This document shows, piece by piece, positions 1 to 7,326 of a stretch of DNA of 9,238 nucleotides. Positions within the stretch are counted from its first letter, which is position 1. Every line of letters begins with the position of its first letter. This DNA is from Clostridiales bacterium. Its GTDB lineage: Bacteria > Bacillota_A > Clostridia > Lachnospirales > Lachnospiraceae. Made by a program: the position numbers and the translations under genes. Below the pieces are notes generated by a model. That model ran no database searches. It saw only the letters and a list, made by a program, of their open reading frames with translations, and had not been told where the DNA came from. The stretch covers positions 1 to 9,238 of the forward strand of contig JASKJZ010000073.1 of the NCBI GenBank assembly GCA_030154385.1. Reading direction: 5' to 3'.

Positions 1-16
1 AATGCTTCTTCTCCAT
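1..16 (-). CDS. possible start of a further operon gene, cut by the window edge
   Basis: On the minus strand an ATG at 16-14 follows directly after the TAA of the GH51 gene (19-17), and five codons are visible (Met-Glu-Lys-Lys-His) before the window ends. A GGGTGA stretch in the last codons of the GH51 gene lies about 5 bases before this ATG and could act as a ribosome binding site. Alternatively, the purine-rich GGAGAAG just after the stop could itself be the Shine-Dalgarno site for a gene starting outside the window. Either reading implies that the operon continues, but five codons give no hint of function. Confidence 0.3.
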
Positions 17-1519
17 TTATTTCACCCGAATACTGATGACTCCATGTGCCGGAAGCGTGAATCGAATGTGTTTTCCTTCCACAGCAAACGCATCAAAGCT
101 CACTTTCTTCACCTGTTCTGGCGCTTCAAAGCAATTAAATGCATTTGCATCCGCATACAGCAGTTCTCCTGATACTTCTTTTGGTTCCAATTGAGAAAAT
201 ACAACGTCCATTTCCTCTTGCGCGTCGTAGGATAAATTCGCCAGGGTAATTGTAATAACTCCATCCTCCCCTACCGATACCGATTCACTTACCTGTGGAA
301 CCAAATGTTTTGTCTCTTTTCCTATTGTTCCCGTCTCAACATGGCTTTGCAGCAACGTCGCATTTTGATGCATTTTATACATGCAAAATACAAAATAGGT
401 TGGTGTTAACACCATTTTAGATCCTTCTGTCAATATCACAGATTGAAGCACATTTATCATTTGTGCTATATTAGCCATTCTTACGCGGTCGGCATGTTTA
501 TTAAATACATTGAGGGATATTGCTGCTACAATTGCGTCTCGCATTGTATTTTGCTGGTATAAAAATCCAGGATTTGTGCCTGGCTCTACGTCATACCAAG
601 CACCCCATTCATCTACAATCAATCCAATCTTTTGGTCTGGGTCGTATTGATCCATAATCGCCGTATGACGCTTAATTAAAGTCTCAATATAAAGAGCCTT
701 ATCTAATGTTTTGTACCAGTCCTCCATTCCAAACTCCGTCGCACTTCCTTTGTTTTCCCATCCACCGGGATGTACATAGTAGTGTAAGGATAAGCCATCC
801 ATTAGTCCATGCAAATAGGACGGACAATTGCGATGCGTTGTTTCCAAAACCCCTCTTGTCCAACTATAATCATCTACGTTTGGACCTCCGCAGATCTTAA
901 AAATCGGTTGTTCTTGATTGTAGTTTCTGACATACGTCTGATAGCGGCGATATTCATTGGCATAATGCTCGGGCGTCATATTTCCTCCACACCCCCAATT
1001 TTCATTTCCAACGCCAAAGAAATCGACTTTCCACGGCTTTTCATGTCCGTTTTTCTTTCGAAGCTCTGCCATTGGGGAAACACCGTCAAAGGTAAGGTAC
1101 TCCACCCATTCTGACATTTCCTGAACGGTTCCGCTTCCAACATTTCCATTAATATACGTTTTACAGCCTAATTGTTCACACAGTTCCATAAATTCATGGG
1201 TACCAAAGCTATTATCCTCGATAACACCACCCCAATGCGTATTTACCATTCGCTTTCTCGTTTCCTTAGGGCCAATTCCATCCTTCCAATGATACTCATC
1301 CGCAAAACATCCGCCAGGCCAACGAAGAACCGGAATTTTCATCTCTTTTAACGCTTCTACAACATCTGTCCGCATACCATTTTTGTTCGGAATTTCCGAG
1401 TCTTCCCCGACATAAAGCCCTTCATAAATACATCTACCCAGATGCTCTGCAAAATGCCCATAAACCTCCTCATGAATGGTTGCTAGTTTTTGCTTTTCAT
1501 TAATTTGTAGCTGTGCCAT
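17..1519 (-). CDS. abfA: cytoplasmic alpha-L-arabinofuranosidase, glycoside hydrolase family 51
   Basis: This enzyme removes terminal non-reducing alpha-L-arabinofuranosyl residues from arabino-oligosaccharides or arabinoxylan fragments, with retention of configuration. The 500-residue length is typical of bacterial GH51. The N-terminal half has the family's [14 protein letters not shown] (21-34) and [14 protein letters not shown] (65-78) blocks. GNENWGCGG (171-179) carries the likely acid/base Glu173, and VDEWGAWYD (302-310) the likely nucleophile Glu304. Both correspond to the two catalytic glutamates known in this family. The rest of the barrel is followed by the usual C-terminal beta domain (about 390-500). 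There is no signal peptide, so it should act in the cytoplasm on imported oligosaccharides. The ATG is preceded by a purine-rich GAAAGGAAGG about 8 bases upstream. It is the third gene of the operon, 28 bases after the lipoprotein gene. The family call is firm; the exact substrate (arabinan or arabinoxylan fragments) is inferred from its neighbours. Confidence 0.95.
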   Translation of the reverse strand: MAQLQINEKQKLATIHEEVYGHFAEHLGRCIYEGLYVGEDSEIPNKNGMRTDVVEALKEMKIPVLRWPGGCFADEYHWKDGIGPKETRKRMVNTHWGGVIEDNSFGTHEFMELCEQLGCKTYINGNVGSGTVQEMSEWVEYLTFDGVSPMAELRKKNGHEKPWKVDFFGVGNENWGCGGNMTPEHYANEYRRYQTYVRNYNQEQPIFKICGGPNVDDYSWTRGVLETTHRNCPSYLHGLMDGLSLHYYVHPGGWENKGSATEFGMEDWYKTLDKALYIETLIKRHTAIMDQYDPDQKIGLIVDEWGAWYDVEPGTNPGFLYQQNTMRDAIVAAISLNVFNKHADRVRMANIAQMINVLQSVILTEGSKMVLTPTYFVFCMYKMHQNATLLQSHVETGTIGKETKHLVPQVSESVSVGEDGVITITLANLSYDAQEEMDVVFSQLEPKEVSGELLYADANAFNCFEAPEQVKKVSFDAFAVEGKHIRFTLPAHGVISIRVK

Positions 1520-1547
1520 TTTATACCTTCCTTTCTACCTTGCATCT

Positions 1548-2894
1548 TTATTTTAGACTTACCGCTTCCAAACCACTTCCCCAAATACTGCTTTTGTTCT
1601 GGGGAGAGGAGGCCGTAAATGTCATAACATATTTCTTGCCAAATTCATCGTATGCCTTTGTACAAACTCCCTTATAAACAACCCCACCAATGATACACTC
1701 CATTTGATTTCCATTTGTAAGCTTCCATCTTCCACTTACTGCATCTACCGTATAACGATACGGTACTACGACCGGCCATCCATCCTCATTGAAAAACATT
1801 TGGTGTACACGCACCTCATGATGTTCTCCCTGCTTTTCAAAGCGAGTGTGAAAAACCAAAAAATATTTTCCGCTTTCTTCTTGATAAATAGCAGAGTTAT
1901 GTCCCGGTGATACATATCCTTCCCGTAATTCTCCCTCTTCTCCTTCATGATACATCCACTTATAATTGCCCATCAGCTTAAGACCAAACTGCTGCGCTGC
2001 TTTGTCATCAAAAAAAGTCCCATCGGCTCCTTTGCACGAGATCATATCCGTACCGTCTGTATCGTAATACGGACCATCCGGTGTTTTGGAACGGCATACA
2101 CGAATGTTGTACCCCCCATCTGCTGCGAGTCCGCCAAAGGAAAGAAATAGATAGTAATAGTCATTTTGCGGATTATACAATACGTATGGTCCTTCAATAC
2201 GCAAATGGTTTCCTCCAAGAATTTTCTTTCCATATCCTTTTTCTAACGGAAATCCCGTGTCTTTATCAAGCTCAAGCACATAAATCCCCCCAGAATAGGA
2301 TCCATACATCATAAAAAGGCGTCCTTCCGTATCATAAAATACACAAGGATCTACCACATTCGGATACATTGTAGTATCATAAAAATCGTCATTTTCGCTT
2401 TTCGTATCGGTCATTCCAGATTTCAACAAAATTCCAAGGTCTTGATATGGTCCCTCTATTGTATCAGCCACTGCTAAACCAAGTGCAGATAACGGGGAAC
2501 TTCCTTCACAGGCACAATAATACATATAATATCTGCCATCGTTTAAACGAATCACATCTGGTGCCCAAAACGTCCTGGTCTTTGCCCATTCAAACGTTTC
2601 TTTCATTTCCTGAAGCGGATCCTTAATCAATGGATTTCTTTTGTTAACACCATCCGCAGGCTTCTCCCAGTTCATAAAATCAACTGTTTTTGCAGCCGCA
2701 AGATGCGAACCAAAAATATAGTAATTCCCTTGATCTGCTACAACCGACGGATCGTGCACGGATACATTTTGAAAATCAATCGCTACCAAAGGCTCTGCTT
2801 TTAATGAAATATCCGCATAGCTCTCCTTTTTCCCACAGGCCGAAAGCATCCATATGCTTCCTATTAATATAATACAACCAACTATTTTTTTCAA
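1548..2894 (-). CDS. surface lipoprotein GH43, probable arabinan endo-1,5-alpha-L-arabinanase
   Basis: A 448-residue protein with a lipoprotein signal peptide: MKK, a hydrophobic stretch, then lipobox Leu-Ser-Ala-Cys with Cys20 as the lipidated residue. It should sit on the outer face of the membrane. The catalytic five-bladed propeller runs from about 40 to 365. Likely GH43 residues are the base Asp48 (VHDPS), pKa modulator Asp182 (NVVDP), acid Glu234 (RIEGPY) and His332 (SPGHNS), the last equivalent to the metal-site histidine of Abn2-type arabinanases. YGSYSGGIYVLELD (197-210) and the QMFFNEDGWPVV segment (365-376) also match that type. A short C-terminal beta domain (about 385-446) ends in MTFTASS and IWGS motifs; it looks shorter than the usual Abn2 domain. 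The start is TTG at 2894: it is the first start codon after an in-frame stop, has a G-rich ribosome site 7 bases upstream, and gives a clean signal peptide. It lies 12 bases after the upstream GH43 gene. Endo-arabinanase activity is inferred from family resemblance. Confidence 0.88.
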   Translation of the reverse strand: MKKIVGCIILIGSIWMLSACGKKESYADISLKAEPLVAIDFQNVSVHDPSVVADQGNYYIFGSHLAAAKTVDFMNWEKPADGVNKRNPLIKDPLQEMKETFEWAKTRTFWAPDVIRLNDGRYYMYYCACEGSSPLSALGLAVADTIEGPYQDLGILLKSGMTDTKSENDDFYDTTMYPNVVDPCVFYDTEGRLFMMYGSYSGGIYVLELDKDTGFPLEKGYGKKILGGNHLRIEGPYVLYNPQNDYYYLFLSFGGLAADGGYNIRVCRSKTPDGPYYDTDGTDMISCKGADGTFFDDKAAQQFGLKLMGNYKWMYHEGEEGELREGYVSPGHNSAIYQEESGKYFLVFHTRFEKQGEHHEVRVHQMFFNEDGWPVVVPYRYTVDAVSGRWKLTNGNQMECIIGGVVYKGVCTKAYDEFGKKYVMTFTASSPQNKSSIWGSGLEAVSLK

Positions 2895-2909
2895 ACCCCT
2901 TCCCCCCTA
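2895..2909 (-). promoter_or_regulatory. G-rich ribosome binding site that fixes the TTG start of the lipoprotein gene
   Basis: Read on the minus strand, the stop TAG of the upstream GH43 gene runs straight into GGGGGG, followed by AAGGGGT and the TTG start codon. The six-G block uses the last base of the stop and sits 7 bases from the start, a normal spacing. It can pair with the 16S rRNA tail using G-U wobbles. Stop, ribosome site and start fit within 18 bases and lie in the same reading frame, so ribosomes finishing the first gene probably restart on the second. Confidence 0.6.
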
Positions 2910-3860
2910 TGCACGAAATATTGGGTATCCTTTTTCATCCCAGGATAGCTTCATCAGCATCGCATGCCGATTGGGGTTATAAAGCGGATTTCCCTCAATC
3001 TCCACTTCTGTCCTGGCATGGTAGACACAGATATCCTCTCCATTCTCATCCTTGACAAAGCAATTGTGACCTGGTCCATAAATTTGTTTTTCCATTACCG
3101 ACGAAAAAACTGGGCGGTTCTCCTTGTTCCAGGATTTAGGATCTAGCAGATTCTCATTTTCGTTTACACTAAGCATACCCATACAATAATCGATTCCTGT
3201 CTCACTTGCGGAGTAAGTAAGAAAAATCCGTCCATCCCTTTTCAAGACAGCAGGTCCTTCATTGACCCAAAACCCAACTCTTTCCCAATCATAATCTGGT
3301 GTAGACAAAAGTACCTGCACCGTTTTTAATCGATAAGGCGTCTCCATCTTTGCAATGTATAAATTGGAAATCTGTTTTCCAACGCTCACCTTTTCTGCCC
3401 AGACATAGTACAGCTCTCCTTTATTCTCAAAAACCGTCCCGTCCAGTGAAAATGCTCGAAACGAAAACTCATCCTCCGCCGCACACTGCATCATCCCTTT
3501 TTCAATCCATTCACCCGCTGTCGGATCTGCGTCTGCGCACTCCAATACATAAGGTCTTATTTTCCATATATCGTCTTTTTCTCCTGCTGCAAAATAGAGA
3601 TACCACTTCTCATTTATGTGATGGAGCTCCGGCGCCCAAACATGGAAACTCATTTCCCCGCTCTCATGCTTTCTCCACACCGTTGTCTCTTTTGCATTTG
3701 CAAGCTCCGCCAATCCCTTTGCTGCCCGAATTGTAATCCTGTCATACTCTGGCATAGATGCTGTAAAATAATACATCCCATCCTTATGGCGATAAACATA
3801 TGGGTCCGCTCGTTGTGTAATCCAAGGCTGATTCCATCTGAGGATGTTTTCTTTTATCAT
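2907..3860 (-). CDS. cytoplasmic GH43 exo-alpha-L-arabinofuranosidase-like enzyme
   Basis: A 317-residue single-domain GH43 five-bladed propeller with no signal peptide, expected in the cytoplasm. The likely inverting catalytic set is the base Asp19 (QRADPYVYRH), pKa modulator Asp140 (FSLDGTVF) and acid Glu201 (WVNEGPA). His265 in YGPGHNCF fills the position of the conserved metal-binding histidine. FTASMPEYDRI (32-42) and HVWAPELH (73-80) resemble the GH43 branch that contains exo-1,5-alpha-L-arabinofuranosidases (subfamily 26-like; this assignment is from memory and less certain than the family). It would trim arabinose from arabino-oligosaccharides imported after the lipoprotein arabinanase acts. 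The ATG has GAGG 6 bases upstream. It is the first gene of the operon, about 48 bases after the predicted transcription start. A beta-xylosidase role cannot be excluded, but the adjacent arabinanase and GH51 genes favour arabinose substrates. Confidence 0.88.
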   Translation of the reverse strand: MIKENILRWNQPWITQRADPYVYRHKDGMYYFTASMPEYDRITIRAAKGLAELANAKETTVWRKHESGEMSFHVWAPELHHINEKWYLYFAAGEKDDIWKIRPYVLECADADPTAGEWIEKGMMQCAAEDEFSFRAFSLDGTVFENKGELYYVWAEKVSVGKQISNLYIAKMETPYRLKTVQVLLSTPDYDWERVGFWVNEGPAVLKRDGRIFLTYSASETGIDYCMGMLSVNENENLLDPKSWNKENRPVFSSVMEKQIYGPGHNCFVKDENGEDICVYHARTEVEIEGNPLYNPNRHAMLMKLSWDEKGYPIFRA

Positions 3861-3900
3861 TTCTTTCCTCTTTTCTTTTATCTATTATTTTGTAAATTAT

Positions 3901-3916
3901 TTTAGTCTTTTCTAAA
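3901..3916. repeat. short inverted repeat at the arabinan operon start point, possible operator
   Basis: TTTAG (3901-3905) and CTAAA (3912-3916) form an inverted repeat with a 6-base spacer. It touches the last base of the -10 box and covers about the first 9 transcribed bases. An 8-base direct repeat, TAAATTAT, also occurs at 3893-3900 and 3913-3920. The position suits a repressor site, but arms this short can arise by chance in AT-rich DNA. Confidence 0.25.
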
Positions 3917-3944
3917 TTATAAAGTATTTCAAGCTTTTTTTCAA
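3916..3944 (-). promoter_or_regulatory. sigma-A-type promoter of the arabinan operon
   Basis: On the minus strand, a TTGAAA -35 box (3944-3939) and a perfect TATAAT -10 box (3921-3916) are separated by exactly 17 bases. Transcription should start near 3909 and give a leader of about 48 bases before the first GH43 gene. The leader is purine-rich and shows no riboswitch-like structure. No catabolite-responsive (CcpA) site or AraR-type operator is recognisable. A short inverted repeat overlaps the -10 box and start point and is listed separately. Confidence 0.75.
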
Positions 3945-3993
3945 TTGTTTTTTTAGAAAATCCCTTACCAATATCTCGTTTTTTAAACTGTGC

Positions 3994-4022
3994 TTGCTAG
4001 TTTTTGCATATAATATTATAAT
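3994..4022 (+). promoter_or_regulatory. sigma-A-type promoter of the YihY-family gene
   Basis: TTGCTA (3994-3999) and a perfect TATAAT (4017-4022) are separated by 17 bases. The start would be near 4029, about 36 bases before the ATG. A second TATAAT at 4009-4014 lacks a good -35 partner at the right distance. This promoter points away from the arabinan promoter; the two -35 boxes are 49 bases apart, which leaves room for shared regulation but shows no clear operator. Confidence 0.7.
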
Positions 4023-4028
4023 TTACAA

Positions 4029-4042
4029 GATACTAGATACTA
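4029..4042 (+). repeat. tandem GATACTA repeat at the predicted start of the YihY mRNA
   Basis: Two exact, adjacent 7-base copies of GATACTA begin at the predicted transcription start. The repeat may be an operator half-site pair or simple chance. No known regulator site is recognised. Confidence 0.4.
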
Positions 4043-4064
4043 ACTTTCATTCATAGGTGAACTC

Positions 4065-4904
4065 ATGAAAATAATAAGAACATTCATTACAATCATTCAA
4101 TATTTTTTAAATAAAATGAAAAAGGATGCCGTTTCTGCTTTCGCCGCACAAACTGCATTCTTTATCATACTCTCCTTTATTCCGTTTCTCATGCTCTTAC
4201 TTACATTAATACAGTACCTTCCCATCAGCGAGACCGCTCTTGTCCGCATGGCAAATGAAATGCTTCCTCATGCAATTAATACTTACGTAATATCCCTGAT
4301 CAATGAAATTTATACGCATTCATCTGCTACGGTTATCTCAATAACCGCTCTGATGGCTTTATGGTCTGCTTCAAAAGGCTTTTTATCCTTGATGCATGGC
4401 TTCAATTTTATTTATCAGATTCCAGAGACCAGAAATTATGTAAGACTTCGCTTAATTGCGGCGTTTTATACCTTGATTTTTGCAATTACTTTGCTTGTTT
4501 CTCTTACAATCTTAGTTTTTGGTAATAAAATCTTTGTTGCAATCCTGAATAAAATTCCTCTATTGGCAGATGTTGCTCTTCTTGTCATCAGCGTTCGCTC
4601 AATTGTTGGTTTAATTGTACTTTTTTTGGTCTTTTCCGCAATGTATTTGTGGATTCCAAACTTTAAAGGACGCTTCTTCTTTATCATTCCAGGCGCAGCA
4701 ATTGCCAGCATTGGTTGGATGACCTTCTCGTTTGCCTATTCTTATTACATTGATAATTTTGCAAACTTCAATACCTATGGAAGTCTAACGATATTGATTT
4801 TTTGCATGCTCTGGTTATATGCGTGTATGTACATTTTATTTATCGGCTGCGAGATTAACGAATTTTTATATCGTACTCTTTTAAGTAAGAAACAGAGGCT
4901 GTGA
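4065..4904 (+). CDS. YihY/BrkB-family (UPF0761) inner-membrane protein
   Basis: A 279-residue integral membrane protein with about six hydrophobic segments (roughly 28-50, 88-108, 128-152, 170-193, 204-226 and 239-263). Family landmarks are ALWSASKGFLSLMHGFNFIY (98-117), YLWIPNF (194-200), PGAAIASIGW (209-218), and YGSLTILIFCMLWLY (238-252) followed by GCEIN (261-265). Length and order fit the family, whose members were once called ribonuclease BN by mistake; the biochemical role remains poorly defined, though envelope or transport roles have been proposed. The ATG has AGGTGA 4 bases upstream. It is a single gene with its own promoter, divergent from the arabinan operon and convergent with the SpoIID/LytB gene, whose stop codon abuts its own. 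Its last codons form one arm of the shared terminator hairpin. The family call is firm; function is unknown. Confidence 0.92.
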   Translation: MKIIRTFITIIQYFLNKMKKDAVSAFAAQTAFFIILSFIPFLMLLLTLIQYLPISETALVRMANEMLPHAINTYVISLINEIYTHSSATVISITALMALWSASKGFLSLMHGFNFIYQIPETRNYVRLRLIAAFYTLIFAITLLVSLTILVFGNKIFVAILNKIPLLADVALLVISVRSIVGLIVLFLVFSAMYLWIPNFKGRFFFIIPGAAIASIGWMTFSFAYSYYIDNFANFNTYGSLTILIFCMLWLYACMYILFIGCEINEFLYRTLLSKKQRL

Positions 4905-4930
4905 TTATTCAACCGCCGCCTCTGTTTCTT
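4887..4930. terminator. shared bidirectional terminator hairpin, both stop codons in the loop
   Basis: A perfect 13-bp inverted repeat, AAGAAACAGAGGC at 4887-4899 and its complement at 4918-4930, encloses an 18-base loop. The loop holds the TGA of the plus-strand gene (4902-4904) and the TAA of the minus-strand gene (4905-4907), which touch with no gap. Each arm is coding sequence: one for the tail of the YihY protein, the other for the tail of the SpoIID/LytB protein. The AAGAAA/TTTCTT outer part gives a U-rich 3' side in both directions after an 8-bp ACAGAGGC core, as expected of a two-way intrinsic terminator. The large loop is atypical. Confidence 0.7.
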
Positions 4931-7292
4931 TGTAATAGTGTTTTAGTATTTCTTTGTAATCATAACCAAGCTTAGCCATTTGATTGGCTCCATTTTGGCT
5001 CATCCCCACACCATGGCCATATCCACCCCCACGGAACATAAATCCATTTTCTGTTTTTTCTATATAAAAATAAGCACTGGGAAGCATGCTAAGACCCGCA
5101 ATCTTACTTCCATCATTTCGAATCACATTTCCCTCTCCTGGCGATAATAGCATCCGAATGTTATACTCACTTTCTACTTTTATCGTGTTCTGCTTTCCTT
5201 TAATGATTATTTCACTAATGATACCACTCGCTTCTCGCTTTCCAACCACAATCGAGGTGATATTACCAATAGAATGAATGGGTACGCTTTGGTATGTCTC
5301 ATCCTCTGACATCGTAAGAATCAGATTCGGTGTTGCCTCATAACGAGCTTCCAAATTTCGATTGATTTCTTTTGTTAGCCTTTCCTTTGAAATTTCTACG
5401 CTCCAGCGGAACCAAGGACTTTGGCTATCATACGTTTTTTCTTTTTCTTTTAAGAAGGAACGAAATGCGGACTCATCCGATAAATCCTGATATTTTGCCT
5501 CTTTTTTTTCATTTCCGCTCACAAATTGCAGTCCTCCCGTTAGGTAAGATATCGAAGCAACACTATCCCATACCTGTGATGCATCTGCCGTATATCCGCT
5601 TGAGGTCGAGAAGTAATAGGCTGGAACCACATTTCCCTCGTATTTTAATACGATACCCTCCGTCGCATCCACTGCCTTCTTCGTCTTATTTGTAGCGCTC
5701 ACATTGTTATAAACTTGATAGGAAGCACTATCGTCCACATGTGCGCCATACTTCCTAAGTCCATTCCCTATCAATTGCTTATATGCATAGCTTCTTGCAC
5801 AAACGGCCTGAACCTTGAGTGCTTCATATTCATAACTTGACGGCATCTCACTCGGTACGACGCCGTAAAGATACTTTTCAATCGGAAGCTCATTGATAAT
5901 AAGAAGCCCTTCCTCCTGTGAAGCAATCTCTAACTCTCCTTCGTACGACGGATACTTTCCATTTCGTTTGATGGACTTTATCGTAATACTTCCTTCCTCC
6001 TTGGGTATTACCTCTACTCTTCCCTCCTGAAACCATGCGGAATTTTTCTTTATGGTAACAATCTTTCCAGCTTTGTAGCTCTTCTTTGTTTCTCCATACA
6101 CAATTTGAAAATCCGAATCCGATGTAACCTTCACTGATTTATGATAGATATCCGAAAAATCAGTCGTTTTTAATAAAACACGGATATCTTTTGCCTTTAC
6201 TGGCTTTGTAATAATTGCAGCACAGATTTCATCTCCCACTACAACAAATTCTGCATTTTCATATCCGACTACAAGAGAATTCGTCTTATCCATAGACAAT
6301 TCTCCATAGGTTCGATAGATACGAAAATCCTCCGTCAATGGCTTTTTCCCATAATGCTCGATTTCAATATAATGGTCATTGGTCAAAAGGATTTTCCCTT
6401 TTATTCGATCCGCCTTAATACTGACCTTGACTATTTTACCATGCTCTATGTATAAATCGCTTACTTGATCCAAAACATTTGCTTCGATATCTCCGGCAAG
6501 TGCAAACATTTTTGTAAACCCTTCAAAGAATACCTTTAGATCTGTTTCCTCTTTTCCAATAATCCAAACATTGGGAATTTTTGTCTCACCATCCTGTTTC
6601 TCGCTAAGTGAAAGAATTTCATTGTCTTTTATGTAAACTTCATATTTTTCATCCAGATAAGGAAGAAAATTAAGCCCATCTCCGTAGCAAATTCCTTCAT
6701 TTGTAAGTACCTGCCACTTATCGAGCGATTCACTCTTTTCCCAGCTTTCGATAAAATAAAGAGGTTTGGTCTCTAATTCTATTCCATATACATCTAATGC
6801 GATCCTTTGATACAATGCAATCCATTCACTGGGTGTAATCGTATCGCTCACACTCTTATTTGCTATTTTTTCCTGAAAATCCAAAGCAATTGCATCTAGT
6901 GCTACATTATCTGGCTTTTCCTTTTTTAAATGTTCGAACAATTTCTGACAATCTTCATATGTATAGTAGGACATTGGATGAAACTCTATGGTATCTTCAT
7001 CAAAGGCCAAGCCCATCGTTACATAGCCATTAATAAATTTGTCATACCATTTTGTAGTGTCCGTATCTGTATAGCTAATGGTGCGGCTAAGCGTCAGAAG
7101 ATCTTCTCTGCTATAAACTAATAGAGTCATCATTCTTGCGACTTCAGCGCGCGTAATGCGGGTTTGTCCGCCTGTATACTCTTCTGTTACTTCTATATTA
7201 TGGTTAAGCGCCTCTCTCGAAAACATCTGTAATCCAATCAAGACCATTAACACAAAAATTCCCGCAAATAACAGGATTGCTTTTTTCTTCAC
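4905..7292 (-). CDS. membrane-anchored SpoIID/LytB-domain cell-wall protein with an SLH-like N-terminal region
   Basis: A 795-residue protein with a basic start and one hydrophobic segment (about 5-23), so an uncleaved anchor or signal peptide facing the cell wall. Residues about 44-121 resemble a divergent SLH (S-layer homology) repeat: ITRAEVARMM, then YTDTDTTKWYDKFINGYVTMGL, then a second such start. The segment 125-430 is mostly unrecognised and beta-rich. A SpoIID/LytB domain fills about 365-790. It includes INELPIEKYLYGVVPSEMP (466-484) with likely catalytic Glu482, ALKVQAVCARSYAYKQ (491-506), YYFSTSSGYT (559-568) and GGYGHGVGMSQNGA (756-769). SpoIID itself is a lytic transglycosylase acting on glycans without stem peptides during engulfment and is roughly 340 residues, so this is a much longer relative. 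No cysteines occur in the 507-530 region where C. difficile SpoIID has a zinc site. The start is GTG at 7292 with GGAGG 7 bases before it. A sigma-A promoter and single-gene context suggest vegetative wall remodelling (inference). Confidence 0.88.
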   Translation of the reverse strand: MKKKAILLFAGIFVLMVLIGLQMFSREALNHNIEVTEEYTGGQTRITRAEVARMMTLLVYSREDLLTLSRTISYTDTDTTKWYDKFINGYVTMGLAFDEDTIEFHPMSYYTYEDCQKLFEHLKKEKPDNVALDAIALDFQEKIANKSVSDTITPSEWIALYQRIALDVYGIELETKPLYFIESWEKSESLDKWQVLTNEGICYGDGLNFLPYLDEKYEVYIKDNEILSLSEKQDGETKIPNVWIIGKEETDLKVFFEGFTKMFALAGDIEANVLDQVSDLYIEHGKIVKVSIKADRIKGKILLTNDHYIEIEHYGKKPLTEDFRIYRTYGELSMDKTNSLVVGYENAEFVVVGDEICAAIITKPVKAKDIRVLLKTTDFSDIYHKSVKVTSDSDFQIVYGETKKSYKAGKIVTIKKNSAWFQEGRVEVIPKEEGSITIKSIKRNGKYPSYEGELEIASQEEGLLIINELPIEKYLYGVVPSEMPSSYEYEALKVQAVCARSYAYKQLIGNGLRKYGAHVDDSASYQVYNNVSATNKTKKAVDATEGIVLKYEGNVVPAYYFSTSSGYTADASQVWDSVASISYLTGGLQFVSGNEKKEAKYQDLSDESAFRSFLKEKEKTYDSQSPWFRWSVEISKERLTKEINRNLEARYEATPNLILTMSEDETYQSVPIHSIGNITSIVVGKREASGIISEIIIKGKQNTIKVESEYNIRMLLSPGEGNVIRNDGSKIAGLSMLPSAYFYIEKTENGFMFRGGGYGHGVGMSQNGANQMAKLGYDYKEILKHYYKETEAAVE

Positions 7293-7299
7293 ACTGCTT

Positions 7300-7304
7300 C
7301 CTCC
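7300..7304 (-). promoter_or_regulatory. ribosome binding site fixing the GTG start of the SpoIID/LytB gene
   Basis: Minus-strand GGAGG lies 7 bases before GTG at 7292. An ATG at 7306-7304 overlaps it but is in another frame and reaches a stop after five codons. The GTG gives a protein starting MKKKAILLFAG, a normal membrane-targeting N-terminus. Confidence 0.8.
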
Positions 7305-7326
7305 ATTATTATTCCACTTCTGCTAC

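Noticed and set aside
809..1114. 101-codon plus-strand open frame inside the GH51 gene
   Set aside because: Antisense shadow over the catalytic region of GH51, with no promoter or ribosome site.
3350..3736. 128-codon plus-strand open frame inside the first GH43 gene
   Set aside because: It lies antisense to a well-supported enzyme, lacks a ribosome site, and its protein is Pro/Ser/His-rich with no domain look.
3861..4064. CcpA or AraR operator between the divergent genes
   Set aside because: No match to the CG-centred catabolite-responsive pattern or to the GTACGTAC-type AraR palindrome was found by eye.
5372..5695. 107-codon plus-strand open frame inside the SpoIID/LytB gene
   Set aside because: Antisense to the conserved SpoIID core, with no translation signals.
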